Source: JBDSTZ01 sp039927975 (GTDB lineage: Bacteria > Pseudomonadota > Gammaproteobacteria > Burkholderiales > Burkholderiaceae_D). From it: a stretch of DNA of 13,994 bases. This document shows, piece by piece, positions 1 to 6,114 of this stretch (the first letter of the stretch is position 1; each line of letters begins with the position of its first letter). Location: contig JBDSTZ010000080.1 of the NCBI GenBank assembly GCA_039927975.1, positions 1-13,994 on the forward strand, read 5' to 3'. The translations under genes were made by a program, and so were the position numbers. The notes under the pieces are model-generated. The model ran no database searches, was not told the origin of the DNA, and worked only from the letters and a program-made list of their open reading frames with translations.

Positions 1-315
1 CGGGGTCGGCACGGTCAGCCCTGGCTGCAGCTCGGCGGCGATGCTCAACAACTGGCGTCCATACGCGAGAATGCCGTCGAAGCCGGCCTGGCCCTGGGTG
101 GTCAGGGCCAGCAGGTCGCGCGGGTCCTTGGCGGCGATCAGCTGGTTGACGGCGGCCGACGATTTTTCCAGCGCGGCGCGCGAGGTGGTCAGGTTCAGGG
201 CGACGATTTTTTCGACGCTTTCGATGGCCTTGCCGGTAAAGTTGCGAACCATGGCCAGCTGCGCTTCCAACTGGGATGCGCGGGCATGCGAAAACTGCTC
301 GGGGAGTGTGCTCAT
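1..315 (-). CDS. phaP: Phasin family protein (5' part; gene runs off the left edge)
   Basis: Phasins coat polyhydroxyalkanoate granules in the cytoplasm and control their size and number. The visible 105 residues begin MSTLPEQFSHARASQLEAQ and contain the helical pattern typical of the phasin_2 family: a VRNFTGKAIESVEKIVALNL segment, then SRAALEKSSAAVNQLIAAKDP and LLALTTQGQAGFDGILAYGRQL. Family members are usually about 170-190 residues, so roughly the last 40% lies beyond base 1. The start is fixed by an AAGGAAA ribosome site 6 bases before the ATG. The protein has no signal peptide, as expected for a granule protein. Family assignment comes from recalled sequence pattern; the symbol is a family-level label, since these genomes often carry several phasin paralogues. 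The upstream region is shared with the divergent codA-like gene and holds a 15-bp dyad. Confidence 0.88.
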   Translation of the reverse strand, partial: MSTLPEQFSHARASQLEAQLAMVRNFTGKAIESVEKIVALNLTTSRAALEKSSAAVNQLIAAKDPRDLLALTTQGQAGFDGILAYGRQLLSIAAELQPGLTVPTP

Positions 316-352
316 GTGGATTTCCTTTTCGTGAGTTATGGCGCGCTGCAAT

Positions 353-367
353 ATAAACCTAGTTTAT
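353..367. promoter_or_regulatory. Perfect 15-bp dyad in the phasin promoter region
   Basis: ATAAAC-CTA-GTTTAT is a perfect inverted repeat (6-bp arms, 3-bp centre) lying 38 bases upstream of the phasin start, in an AT-rich stretch unlike the surrounding coding DNA. Its position fits an operator or promoter element for the phasin gene. It does not look like the CTGC/GCAG-type sites reported for PhaR, so no regulator is named. Confidence 0.4.
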
Positions 368-515
368 CGGTGATTCAGAGTGTTGAAAAGAACTATTTGA
401 TTGTTTATGCGAGGTAAATTATTGCGGCGCAGCATCACATGTGACCGCCCATAATTTGTCCGCCCGGCGGCGCCGAAGCCGCTACAATCGAAGCGTCCCA
501 GCACAGGAGCGCCAG

Positions 516-1790
516 ATGGATCTCGTCATTCGCAATGCCAGCCTGCCGGACGGCCGGCGCCACATCGACATCGCCATCGCGGACGGCCGCATCGACGCCG
601 TCGGCGCCCGGCTTCCGGTGCGCGGCGCGCGCGAGATCGACGCCGCCGGCGACCTCGTCACGCCGCCTTTCGTCGACGCCCACTTCCACATGGACGCCAC
701 CCTCAGCTACGGCCTGCCGCGCGTGAACCAGTCCGGCACCCTGCTCGAAGGGATCGCGCTGTGGGGCGAACTCAAGCCGGCGCTGAGCCAGCGGGCGCTG
801 GTCGAGCGCGCCTTCCAGTATTGCGACTGGGCCGTCGCGCGCGGCTTGCTGGCGATCCGTTCGCACGTCGACATTTGCGACGACCGCCTGCTGGCGGTCG
901 AGGCCCTGCTCGACGTCAAGCGCCAGGTGGCGCCGTACATCGACCTGCAGCTGGTCGCCTTTCCGCAGGACGGCGTGCTGCGCAGCGCTAGCGCGTTCGA
1001 CAATCTCAAGCGCGCCATCGGCATGGGCGTCGACGTGGTCGGCGGCATTCCGCATTTCGAACGCACCATGGCCGACGGCGCCGCCTCGGTGCGCCTGCTG
1101 TGCGAGTACGCCTGCGAGCAGGGCCTGCGCGTCGACATGCACTGCGACGAGTCGGACGACCCGCTCTCGCGCCACATCGAAACGCTGGCGTACGAAACCC
1201 AGCGCCTCGGCATGCAGGGCAGGGTGGCCGGCTCGCACCTGACCTCGATGCACTCGATGGACAACTACTACGTCAGCAAGTTGCTGCCGCTGATCCGCGA
1301 GTCCGGCGTGGCGGCGATCGCCAACCCGCTCATCAACATCACCCTGCAGGGCCGCCACGACACGTATCCGAAACGGCGCGGCATGACCCGCGTGCCCGAG
1401 CTAATCGCCGCCGGCGTCGACGTCGCCTTCGGCCACGACTGCGTGATGGACCCGTGGTACGGGCTCGGTTCGGGCGACATGCTCGAAGTGGCCCACATGG
1501 GATTGCACGTGGCGCAAATGACCGGCCAGGAGGCGATGCACCAGTGCTTTTTGGCCGTCACCGAAACCCCGGCCCGCATCCTCGGCCTCGACGGCTACGG
1601 CATCGCGCCCGGCTGCCACGCCGACCTGGTGCTGCTCGACGCCGCCAGCACGGTGGAGGCGATCCGCCTGCGCGCGGCGCGCCGCTGCGTGATCCGGCGC
1701 GGCCAGGTGGTCAGCGAGGCGCCCCGCGCGGCCGCCAGCTTGACGCTGCCGGGCCGGCCGGCATCGGTCGACTTCCGCCTGGGCCGTTAA
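516..1790 (+). CDS. codA: Cytosine deaminase / amidohydrolase (CodA-like)
   Basis: The 424-residue cytoplasmic metal-dependent amidohydrolase is predicted to hydrolyse cytosine to uracil and ammonia (pyrimidine salvage). It parallels E. coli CodA as I recall it throughout, with a constant offset of five: metal ligands HFH at 56-58, the substrate-binding glutamine Q151 in VAFPQDG, H209 and E212 in HCDE, H241 in GSHLTSMHS, the NPLxNIxLQGRxDTYPKRRG block at 270-289, and metal ligand D308 in FGHD. The residue after that aspartate is C309, where E. coli has D314, so substrate preference may differ (for example modified cytosines or other cyclic amidines). The start at 516 is chosen because AGGAG lies 6 bases upstream; an in-frame ATG at 441 would add 25 arginine-rich residues of no family character. 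A possible -10 (TACAAT, 483-488) has no clear -35. The GNAT gene follows 17 bases later. Confidence 0.88.
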   Translation: MDLVIRNASLPDGRRHIDIAIADGRIDAVGARLPVRGAREIDAAGDLVTPPFVDAHFHMDATLSYGLPRVNQSGTLLEGIALWGELKPALSQRALVERAFQYCDWAVARGLLAIRSHVDICDDRLLAVEALLDVKRQVAPYIDLQLVAFPQDGVLRSASAFDNLKRAIGMGVDVVGGIPHFERTMADGAASVRLLCEYACEQGLRVDMHCDESDDPLSRHIETLAYETQRLGMQGRVAGSHLTSMHSMDNYYVSKLLPLIRESGVAAIANPLINITLQGRHDTYPKRRGMTRVPELIAAGVDVAFGHDCVMDPWYGLGSGDMLEVAHMGLHVAQMTGQEAMHQCFLAVTETPARILGLDGYGIAPGCHADLVLLDAASTVEAIRLRAARRCVIRRGQVVSEAPRAAASLTLPGRPASVDFRLGR

Positions 1791-1807
1791 GGGCGGGGCG
1801 CCGGGCC

Positions 1808-2314
1808 ATGGACATCGCCCGCACCGCGCGCCTGCTGCTGCGCACCGTCACGCTGGACGACGCGCCCTTCTACCTCGCGCTGGTCAACGACCCGCAATTC
1901 ATCGCCCACATCGGCCAGCGCCACATCCATTCGCTGGCCGCCTCGCGCGCCGCGCTGGCCGACGGGCCGATCGCGATGCAGGCCAAATTTGGCCACGCGC
2001 TCTACACCGTGACGCTGGCCGCCGACGCCACCGCGGTCGGCATGTGCGGCCTGATCAAGCGCGGCACGCTGCCCGACGTCGATCTCGGCTACGCCTTCCT
2101 GCCGCAGTTTCGCGGCCAGGGCTATGCCTTTGAAGCGGCCGCCGCGATGCTGGCGCATGCGCGCGCGCTCGGCCTGCCGCGCCTGATGGCGATCGCCTCG
2201 CCGGGCAACCTGGCCTCGATCGGCCTGCTGCGTAAGCTGGGCATGGTGTTCGTCGAGACGCGCAGCTTCGAGCCCGGCGACCCGGGCACCAGTATTTACA
2301 CCATGGACCTGTAG
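1808..2314 (+). CDS. GNAT family N-acetyltransferase (RimJ/RimL type)
   Basis: The 168-residue cytoplasmic protein of the GCN5-related acetyltransferase fold transfers an acetyl group from acetyl-CoA to an amine. The N-terminus, TARLLLRTVTLDDAPFYLALVND, is the usual RimJ/RimL-like opening. The acetyl-CoA pyrophosphate loop is QFRGQGYAFEA at 100-110 (Q/R-x-x-G-x-G/A pattern) at the start of helix 3, and the SPGNLASIGLLRKLGM segment at 131-146 is the standard N-x-x-S-x-x-L-x-x-K-L-G motif. Length is normal for the family. The substrate cannot be told from sequence; other members act on ribosomal protein N-termini, small amines or antibiotics. It lies 17 bases after the codA-like gene and has only a G-rich, weak ribosome site, so co-transcription and coupled translation are likely. 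The terminator after it closes the pair. Confidence 0.85.
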   Translation: MDIARTARLLLRTVTLDDAPFYLALVNDPQFIAHIGQRHIHSLAASRAALADGPIAMQAKFGHALYTVTLAADATAVGMCGLIKRGTLPDVDLGYAFLPQFRGQGYAFEAAAAMLAHARALGLPRLMAIASPGNLASIGLLRKLGMVFVETRSFEPGDPGTSIYTMDL

Positions 2315-2332
2315 CGTTTCGCACCACAGCAT

Positions 2333-2376
2333 TGCCGAAATTTAGGTGATCTTGCCACTTCGGCAGCGCTTTTTTT
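2333..2376 (+). terminator. Probable intrinsic terminator after the codA-GNAT pair
   Basis: TGCCGAA (2333-2339) pairs with TTCGGCA (2359-2365) in a 7-bp stem with a 19-base loop, followed four bases later by a run of seven Ts (2370-2376). A smaller alternative, TGCC/GGCA around ACTTC, is also possible. The long loop lowers confidence, but position between two genes and the T-run fit a terminator. Confidence 0.6.
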
Positions 2377-2429
2377 ATTTCCATGTAGCATCATCAGTGG
2401 CTCGACCAATGCCCCCGGAACGACGCCAC

Positions 2430-4139
2430 ATGACCTTCGCCGATTTAAAAATCACCACCCGCCTGACCTTGCTCGGCGTTCTGTTTTGCGTGGCCCTGCT
2501 GATCATCGGCGCCGACAGCTGGCGCGTGCTGCGCGAGGTCGAAGCGGGCAGCGAGGCCGGCATGCGGGAGGCGGCGGCGCTGGCCGCCGCGGTGGACACC
2601 GCGCGTGGCGCCCAGTTCGAATTCAAGGTCCAGGTCCAGGACTGGAAGAACCTGCTGTTGCGCGGGAACGATCCGGCCCAGTTGGAGAAGTACACCGCCG
2701 CCTTCAAGAAGGGCAGCGCCACCACCGACGCGCGCCTGCAATCGCTCAAGGCGCAGTTCGATAAGCTTGGTATCCCCGCCGGCCCGGTCGACGAATCAAT
2801 CAAGGAGCACGCTTCGCTCAAGGAACGCTACCTGTCGGCGTTACGCAAATACGATGGCGCGGACCCGGGCAGTGTCAGGGTGGTGGACCAGCTGGTGATC
2901 GGGATGGACCGCGAAGCGGCGCGGCGCATCGACGACATCGCCAACTCCTTGCAAGTGCGCTCGGCCGCCAGCGCGACGCGCCTGGCCGGCCAGCAGCACG
3001 CCGAAGTGCAGTCGGTGTTGATGGAACTGTTGCTGATTGTGCTCTCCGCGGTGACCGCCGCCGCCGCGATCACGTACTACCTTGGACGCAGCATCACGCG
3101 CCCGCTCGGTGAAGCGCTCGACATCGCGCGCACGGTGGCCAGCGGCGACCTGTCGACCAAATTCGAGGTCAGCGGCGGCGACGAAATCGGGATCCTGCTG
3201 CAGTCGCTCAAGAGCATGCACGACAACTTGGCCGACGTCGTCGGCAAAGTGCGCGGCGGGACCGACGCCATCGCCACCGCGTCGATCGAAATCGCGCAGG
3301 GCAACCAGGACTTGTCGGCCCGGACCGAGGACCAGGCCAGTTCGCTTGAGGAGACCGCCTCCTCGCTCGAAGAACTGACCGGCACCGTCAAGCAGAACGG
3401 CATCCACGCCGGCCAGGCCAGCGCCATGGCGAGCGAGGCGTCGGCGGTGGCCTTGCGCGGCGGCGAGGCGGTCGCCAAGGTGGTCAGCACCATGAGTTCG
3501 ATCAACGAGGCCTCGCGCAAGATCGTCGACATCATCGGCGTGATCGACGGCATCGCCTTCCAGACCAATATCCTCGCGCTCAACGCGGCGGTCGAGGCGG
3601 CGCGCGCCGGCGAGCAGGGACGCGGCTTCGCGGTGGTGGCTTCCGAGGTGCGCAACCTGGCGCAGCGCTCGGCGGCGGCGGCCAAGGAGATCAAGGGCCT
3701 GATCGGCGACTCGGTCGCCCAGGTCGACATCGGCGGCAAGCTGGTCGACCAGGCCGGCGCCACGATGGACGAGGTGGTCGCCAGCGTGCAGCGGGTCACA
3801 GCGATTATTTCTGAAATCGCGCTGGCCAGCGGCGAGCAGAACGCCGGCATCGACCAGATCAACGTGGCGGTGCTGGAGATGGACGCGGTCACGCAGCAGA
3901 ATGCGGCGCTGGTCGAACAGGCGGCAGCGGCGGCCGAATCCATGCAGCGGCAGGCGCAGCACCTGGCCGAGGCGGTCAGCGTCTTCAAGATCGCCGGGCA
4001 GCAGGCTGCGCCCACGCCCGCGATTCAGCCACAACGCGCAGCCGCGCCGCCGCCCGCCGCAGCGCGCAAGGCCGCGCCGGCTGCGCGCCTGAGCGGCAAG
4101 GCGGTGGTCAATGGCGAGAGCGACTGGGAGACTTTCTAG
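2430..4139 (+). CDS. Methyl-accepting chemotaxis protein
   Basis: The 569-residue inner-membrane chemoreceptor controls CheA kinase and so flagellar rotation. Order of parts: short cytoplasmic start, TM1 at about 12-30, a helical periplasmic sensor at about 31-195 containing FEFKVQVQDWKNLLLRG (63-79), TM2 at about 196-218, HAMP at about 219-272 starting at SITRPL, then the signalling coiled coil. The conserved hairpin tip is at about 372-407 (IDGIAFQTNILALNAAVEAA, then ARAGEQGRGFAVVASEVR). A Pro/Ala-rich linker (about 526-555) leads to a C-terminal DWETF, the tether for CheR/CheB in adaptation. The ligand is unknown. The start at 2430 has GGAA 9 bases before it; the in-frame ATG at 2346 sits inside the preceding terminator and would spoil TM1 topology. 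No che genes are nearby. It is convergent with the GH43 gene. Confidence 0.93.
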   Translation: MTFADLKITTRLTLLGVLFCVALLIIGADSWRVLREVEAGSEAGMREAAALAAAVDTARGAQFEFKVQVQDWKNLLLRGNDPAQLEKYTAAFKKGSATTDARLQSLKAQFDKLGIPAGPVDESIKEHASLKERYLSALRKYDGADPGSVRVVDQLVIGMDREAARRIDDIANSLQVRSAASATRLAGQQHAEVQSVLMELLLIVLSAVTAAAAITYYLGRSITRPLGEALDIARTVASGDLSTKFEVSGGDEIGILLQSLKSMHDNLADVVGKVRGGTDAIATASIEIAQGNQDLSARTEDQASSLEETASSLEELTGTVKQNGIHAGQASAMASEASAVALRGGEAVAKVVSTMSSINEASRKIVDIIGVIDGIAFQTNILALNAAVEAARAGEQGRGFAVVASEVRNLAQRSAAAAKEIKGLIGDSVAQVDIGGKLVDQAGATMDEVVASVQRVTAIISEIALASGEQNAGIDQINVAVLEMDAVTQQNAALVEQAAAAAESMQRQAQHLAEAVSVFKIAGQQAAPTPAIQPQRAAAPPPAAARKAAPAARLSGKAVVNGESDWETF

Positions 4140-4160
4140 TCAGACCGGATCAATCACTGC

Positions 4161-4191
4161 AAAACGCCGCGCCTAGTTGTTCAACGGCGCG
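4161..4191 (-). terminator. Weak terminator-like hairpin at the end of the GH43 gene
   Basis: CGCGCC (4168-4173) and GGCGCG (4186-4191) can form a 6-bp GC stem around a 12-base loop that includes the GH43 stop codon. Reading leftward, it is followed after three bases by TTTT (4164-4161). The short T-run and overlap with coding sequence make it a weak candidate. Confidence 0.3.
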
Positions 4192-5867
4192 CGCCACACA
4201 TACGGCCCGATGATGGTGCCGACGAAGCCGCCGGCCCTGCTGGTCGACAGAAAGCGCGCATCGAGGTCGGCCGCCAGCACTTTGGAGACGCCGTCCACGG
4301 TGTACTGGAAGCTCATGCGCCCGCCGTCCGCGCGGAGCGCCAGGGTGATGGTATCGCCGGCCACCGGCGCGCTGGCGACCAGCACATCGTCCTTGGCCTT
4401 GGCGCGCGTGTAGAGCGCCACCACCTGTTTGCCGCCGATCCGGGTAAGGCCGAAGAACAGGTGCGAGGCGTCGCTCTGATAGGCGACCAGGCCGGCGCGG
4501 TCGCCATCGCGCACTGGATGGAAGGCGAGGCTGGTCGAGACCGACGCCAGGTGGTGCTGCTGGCGCCGCGCGAGAAAGGCCGGCGCCGCCGCGAGGTCGC
4601 CAAGCTGGCCGGCCGAGGTGAGCGTCAGCTGGCCGTTCGCTACCGTGTGGAAGGGGGCGGAAGGCGTGCGCACGCCGATCCGTCCCGGCGACAGGGCGCC
4701 GCCCTTGAATTCGTCGACGTAGGCAAAATCGCCGGAGACGGCGTCGGCGCTGGCGGAGGGCGGCTGCGCCGGCAGCGCCGGCTTCGGCAGGACGAAGGGA
4801 ATCCGCTTGCCCGCTTCGAGCACCATCGGCCAGTCGTCCTTCCAGCTCACCGGCAGCAGAAAAGTCTCGCGGCCGATGTTGTACAAGTCGCCGTCGTAGG
4901 GGCGGGTGGCCAGGAAGGTGGCCCACCATTCGCCGTTCTGAGTCTGGACGAATTTCGCATGGCCGGCCGAAGTCACCGGATTGGCGCGCTGGCGATCAAG
5001 CGAACGTTGGGAGAGGATCGGATTGTGGGCGAAGGGCGTGAACGGCCCGCGCACGCTGGTCGATCGGAACACCACCTCCGAGTGCTGGTCGCCGGTCCCG
5101 CCTTCGGCCGCGATCAGGTAGTAGTAATCGCCGCGCCGGAATACATGCGGGCCTTCGATCCAAATCGGCTTGGTGGCGATGTCGACGCCGCCGTTGACCA
5201 GCAGCGTGCGCTCGCCGACCATCGTTAGCGACACCGGATCGAACTGCTGAACCCAGATGCCGCGATGGCCGTCGTAGCGCGGCTTTTCGATCGGGTCGCC
5301 ATTGTTGACGATGTAGGCCTTGCCGTCGGTGTCCCAGAAGATCGAAGGGTCGATGCCGTTGAACTTGATCGGCTTCGGGTCCGACCACGGGCCCGCCGGA
5401 TTGGTCGCCGTCATGACGATATTGCCGCCGCAATCGACGCAAGTGGTCACGATGTAGAACACGCCGTCGTGGTACGAGATATCGGGCGCGTAGATGCCGC
5501 GCGACGAGCCGATCCCATTGAAGCTGAACTGGCCGGGGCGGCTGATGGCGTTGCCGATCTGCCGCCAGCTGACCAGGTCGCGCGAGTGGAACACGGGGAT
5601 GCCTGGGAAATTGGTGAACGACGAATTGATCAGGTAGTAGTCCGCGCCGGCGCGGGTGATCGAGGGATCGGGGTAGTAGCCCGACAGGATGGGGTTGCGG
5701 AATTCGCCGGCGCCCGCCCGCGCGACTTCCTGCGATTTTCCCTCGTACGAAAAGCGCTCGAAACGCGCACCATCTGCGGGTGCGCCACTCGCGCCAGGCA
5801 CGCCGCTGGCGCAGCCCGTCAGCGCCGCGACCGCCAGCACGCCGGCCAATTGCAATATGGTTCTCAT
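4173..5867 (-). CDS. GH43 lipoprotein: xylan beta-xylosidase / alpha-L-arabinofuranosidase
   Basis: The 564-residue lipoprotein is predicted to release xylose or arabinose from xylan fragments by an inverting mechanism. The signal peptide ends in LTGC with lipidation at C19; the next residue is Ala, not Asp, so outer-membrane sorting is expected. The five-blade propeller starts at about 57 with RNPILSGYYPDPS (general base D67); the pKa-modulating aspartate is D173 in GIDPS and the general acid E238 in WIEGPH. A C-terminal beta-sandwich of the GH43_C2 type occupies about 380-562 (YVDEFKGGALSPGR onward). The start at 5867 follows AGGGGA (5872-5877 on the other strand); an in-frame upstream ATG at 5945 would bury the lipoprotein signal. 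It is divergent from GH115, sharing a 247-base regulatory interval with a LacI-like site. Xylosidase and arabinofuranosidase cannot be separated by eye. Confidence 0.92.
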   Translation of the reverse strand: MRTILQLAGVLAVAALTGCASGVPGASGAPADGARFERFSYEGKSQEVARAGAGEFRNPILSGYYPDPSITRAGADYYLINSSFTNFPGIPVFHSRDLVSWRQIGNAISRPGQFSFNGIGSSRGIYAPDISYHDGVFYIVTTCVDCGGNIVMTATNPAGPWSDPKPIKFNGIDPSIFWDTDGKAYIVNNGDPIEKPRYDGHRGIWVQQFDPVSLTMVGERTLLVNGGVDIATKPIWIEGPHVFRRGDYYYLIAAEGGTGDQHSEVVFRSTSVRGPFTPFAHNPILSQRSLDRQRANPVTSAGHAKFVQTQNGEWWATFLATRPYDGDLYNIGRETFLLPVSWKDDWPMVLEAGKRIPFVLPKPALPAQPPSASADAVSGDFAYVDEFKGGALSPGRIGVRTPSAPFHTVANGQLTLTSAGQLGDLAAAPAFLARRQQHHLASVSTSLAFHPVRDGDRAGLVAYQSDASHLFFGLTRIGGKQVVALYTRAKAKDDVLVASAPVAGDTITLALRADGGRMSFQYTVDGVSKVLAADLDARFLSTSRAGGFVGTIIGPYVWRAPLNN

Positions 5868-5931
5868 CTTGTCCCCTGTTGGTTCCCGGTCATATGGCCG
5901 AGCAATTTTGTCAACCAGACGCGTTTCGCGC

Positions 5932-5961
5932 TTGATATCTAACATTCTGTGTGTCTATAAT
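5932..5961 (+). promoter_or_regulatory. Sigma-70 promoter of the GH115 gene
   Basis: TTGATA (5932-5937) and a consensus TATAAT (5956-5961) are separated by 18 bases. Transcription would start near 5968, giving a leader of roughly 145 bases before the GH115 ATG at 6115. The promoter lies in an AT-richer island between the divergent GH43 and GH115 genes. A dyad operator starts four bases after the -10 box. Confidence 0.75.
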
Positions 5962-5964
5962 GAA

Positions 5965-5980
5965 TAGCGCTACCATTTCA
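5965..5980 (+). promoter_or_regulatory. LacI-family-like operator between GH43 and GH115
   Basis: TAGCGCTA (5965-5972) is a perfect 8-bp palindrome, followed by CCATTT. The right half matches the TGGTAGCGCTACCA type of site known for LacI-family sugar regulators in proteobacteria; the left half is degenerate. It lies at the predicted transcription start of GH115, where a bound repressor would block the promoter, and it is close enough to GH43 to affect it too. A near-identical inverted copy lies upstream of the DUF4382 gene. The regulator itself is not in the window. Confidence 0.6.
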
Positions 5981-5982
5981 TT

Positions 5983-6033
5983 TTGACGGTTTTCCCTTAC
6001 GGCGTCAACAGCGGGGAAGCCATTGAACGCCGT
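5983..6033 (+). promoter_or_regulatory. Leader of GH115 with two mutually exclusive hairpins
   Basis: CGTCAA (6003-6008) can pair upstream with TTGACG (5983-5988), a 6-bp stem, or ACGGCGTCAA (5999-6008) can pair downstream with TTGAACGCCGT (6023-6033), a 10-bp stem with one bulged A. The two stems use the same bases and cannot coexist. This is the layout of a switching leader, but no T-run or ribosome-site sequestration is evident, so the role is inferred only. Confidence 0.4.
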
Positions 6034-6114
6034 TGCGGCCCGGGGTGCGAAGCGCGGATAATCTGATCGCGTTACCACCGGGTCGTTCACATCTCTCACA
6101 GAAAGTTGAACCGC

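Noticed and set aside
441..515. Upstream ATG extension of the codA-like gene
   Set aside because: Adds an arginine-rich, non-family segment and has no ribosome site; AGGAG precedes the ATG at 516.
435..1358. 307-codon minus-strand open frame opposite the codA-like gene
   Set aside because: Low-complexity His/Arg/Asp-rich translation typical of the antisense of GC-rich coding DNA; the plus-strand gene has full catalytic motifs.
2334..2341. GCCGAAAT as a flagellar sigma-28 -10 box for the chemoreceptor
   Set aside because: No TAAA-type -35 at the right distance (bases there read CGTT), and the segment is the left arm of a terminator stem.
2841..4034. 397-codon minus-strand open frame opposite the chemoreceptor
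   Set aside because: Composition is that of an antisense shadow; no domain pattern or ribosome site.
5920..5930. CGCG-TTT-CGCG as another operator
   Set aside because: CGCG is self-complementary and frequent in high-GC DNA; it lies upstream of the promoter -35 with no second copy near the other promoter.
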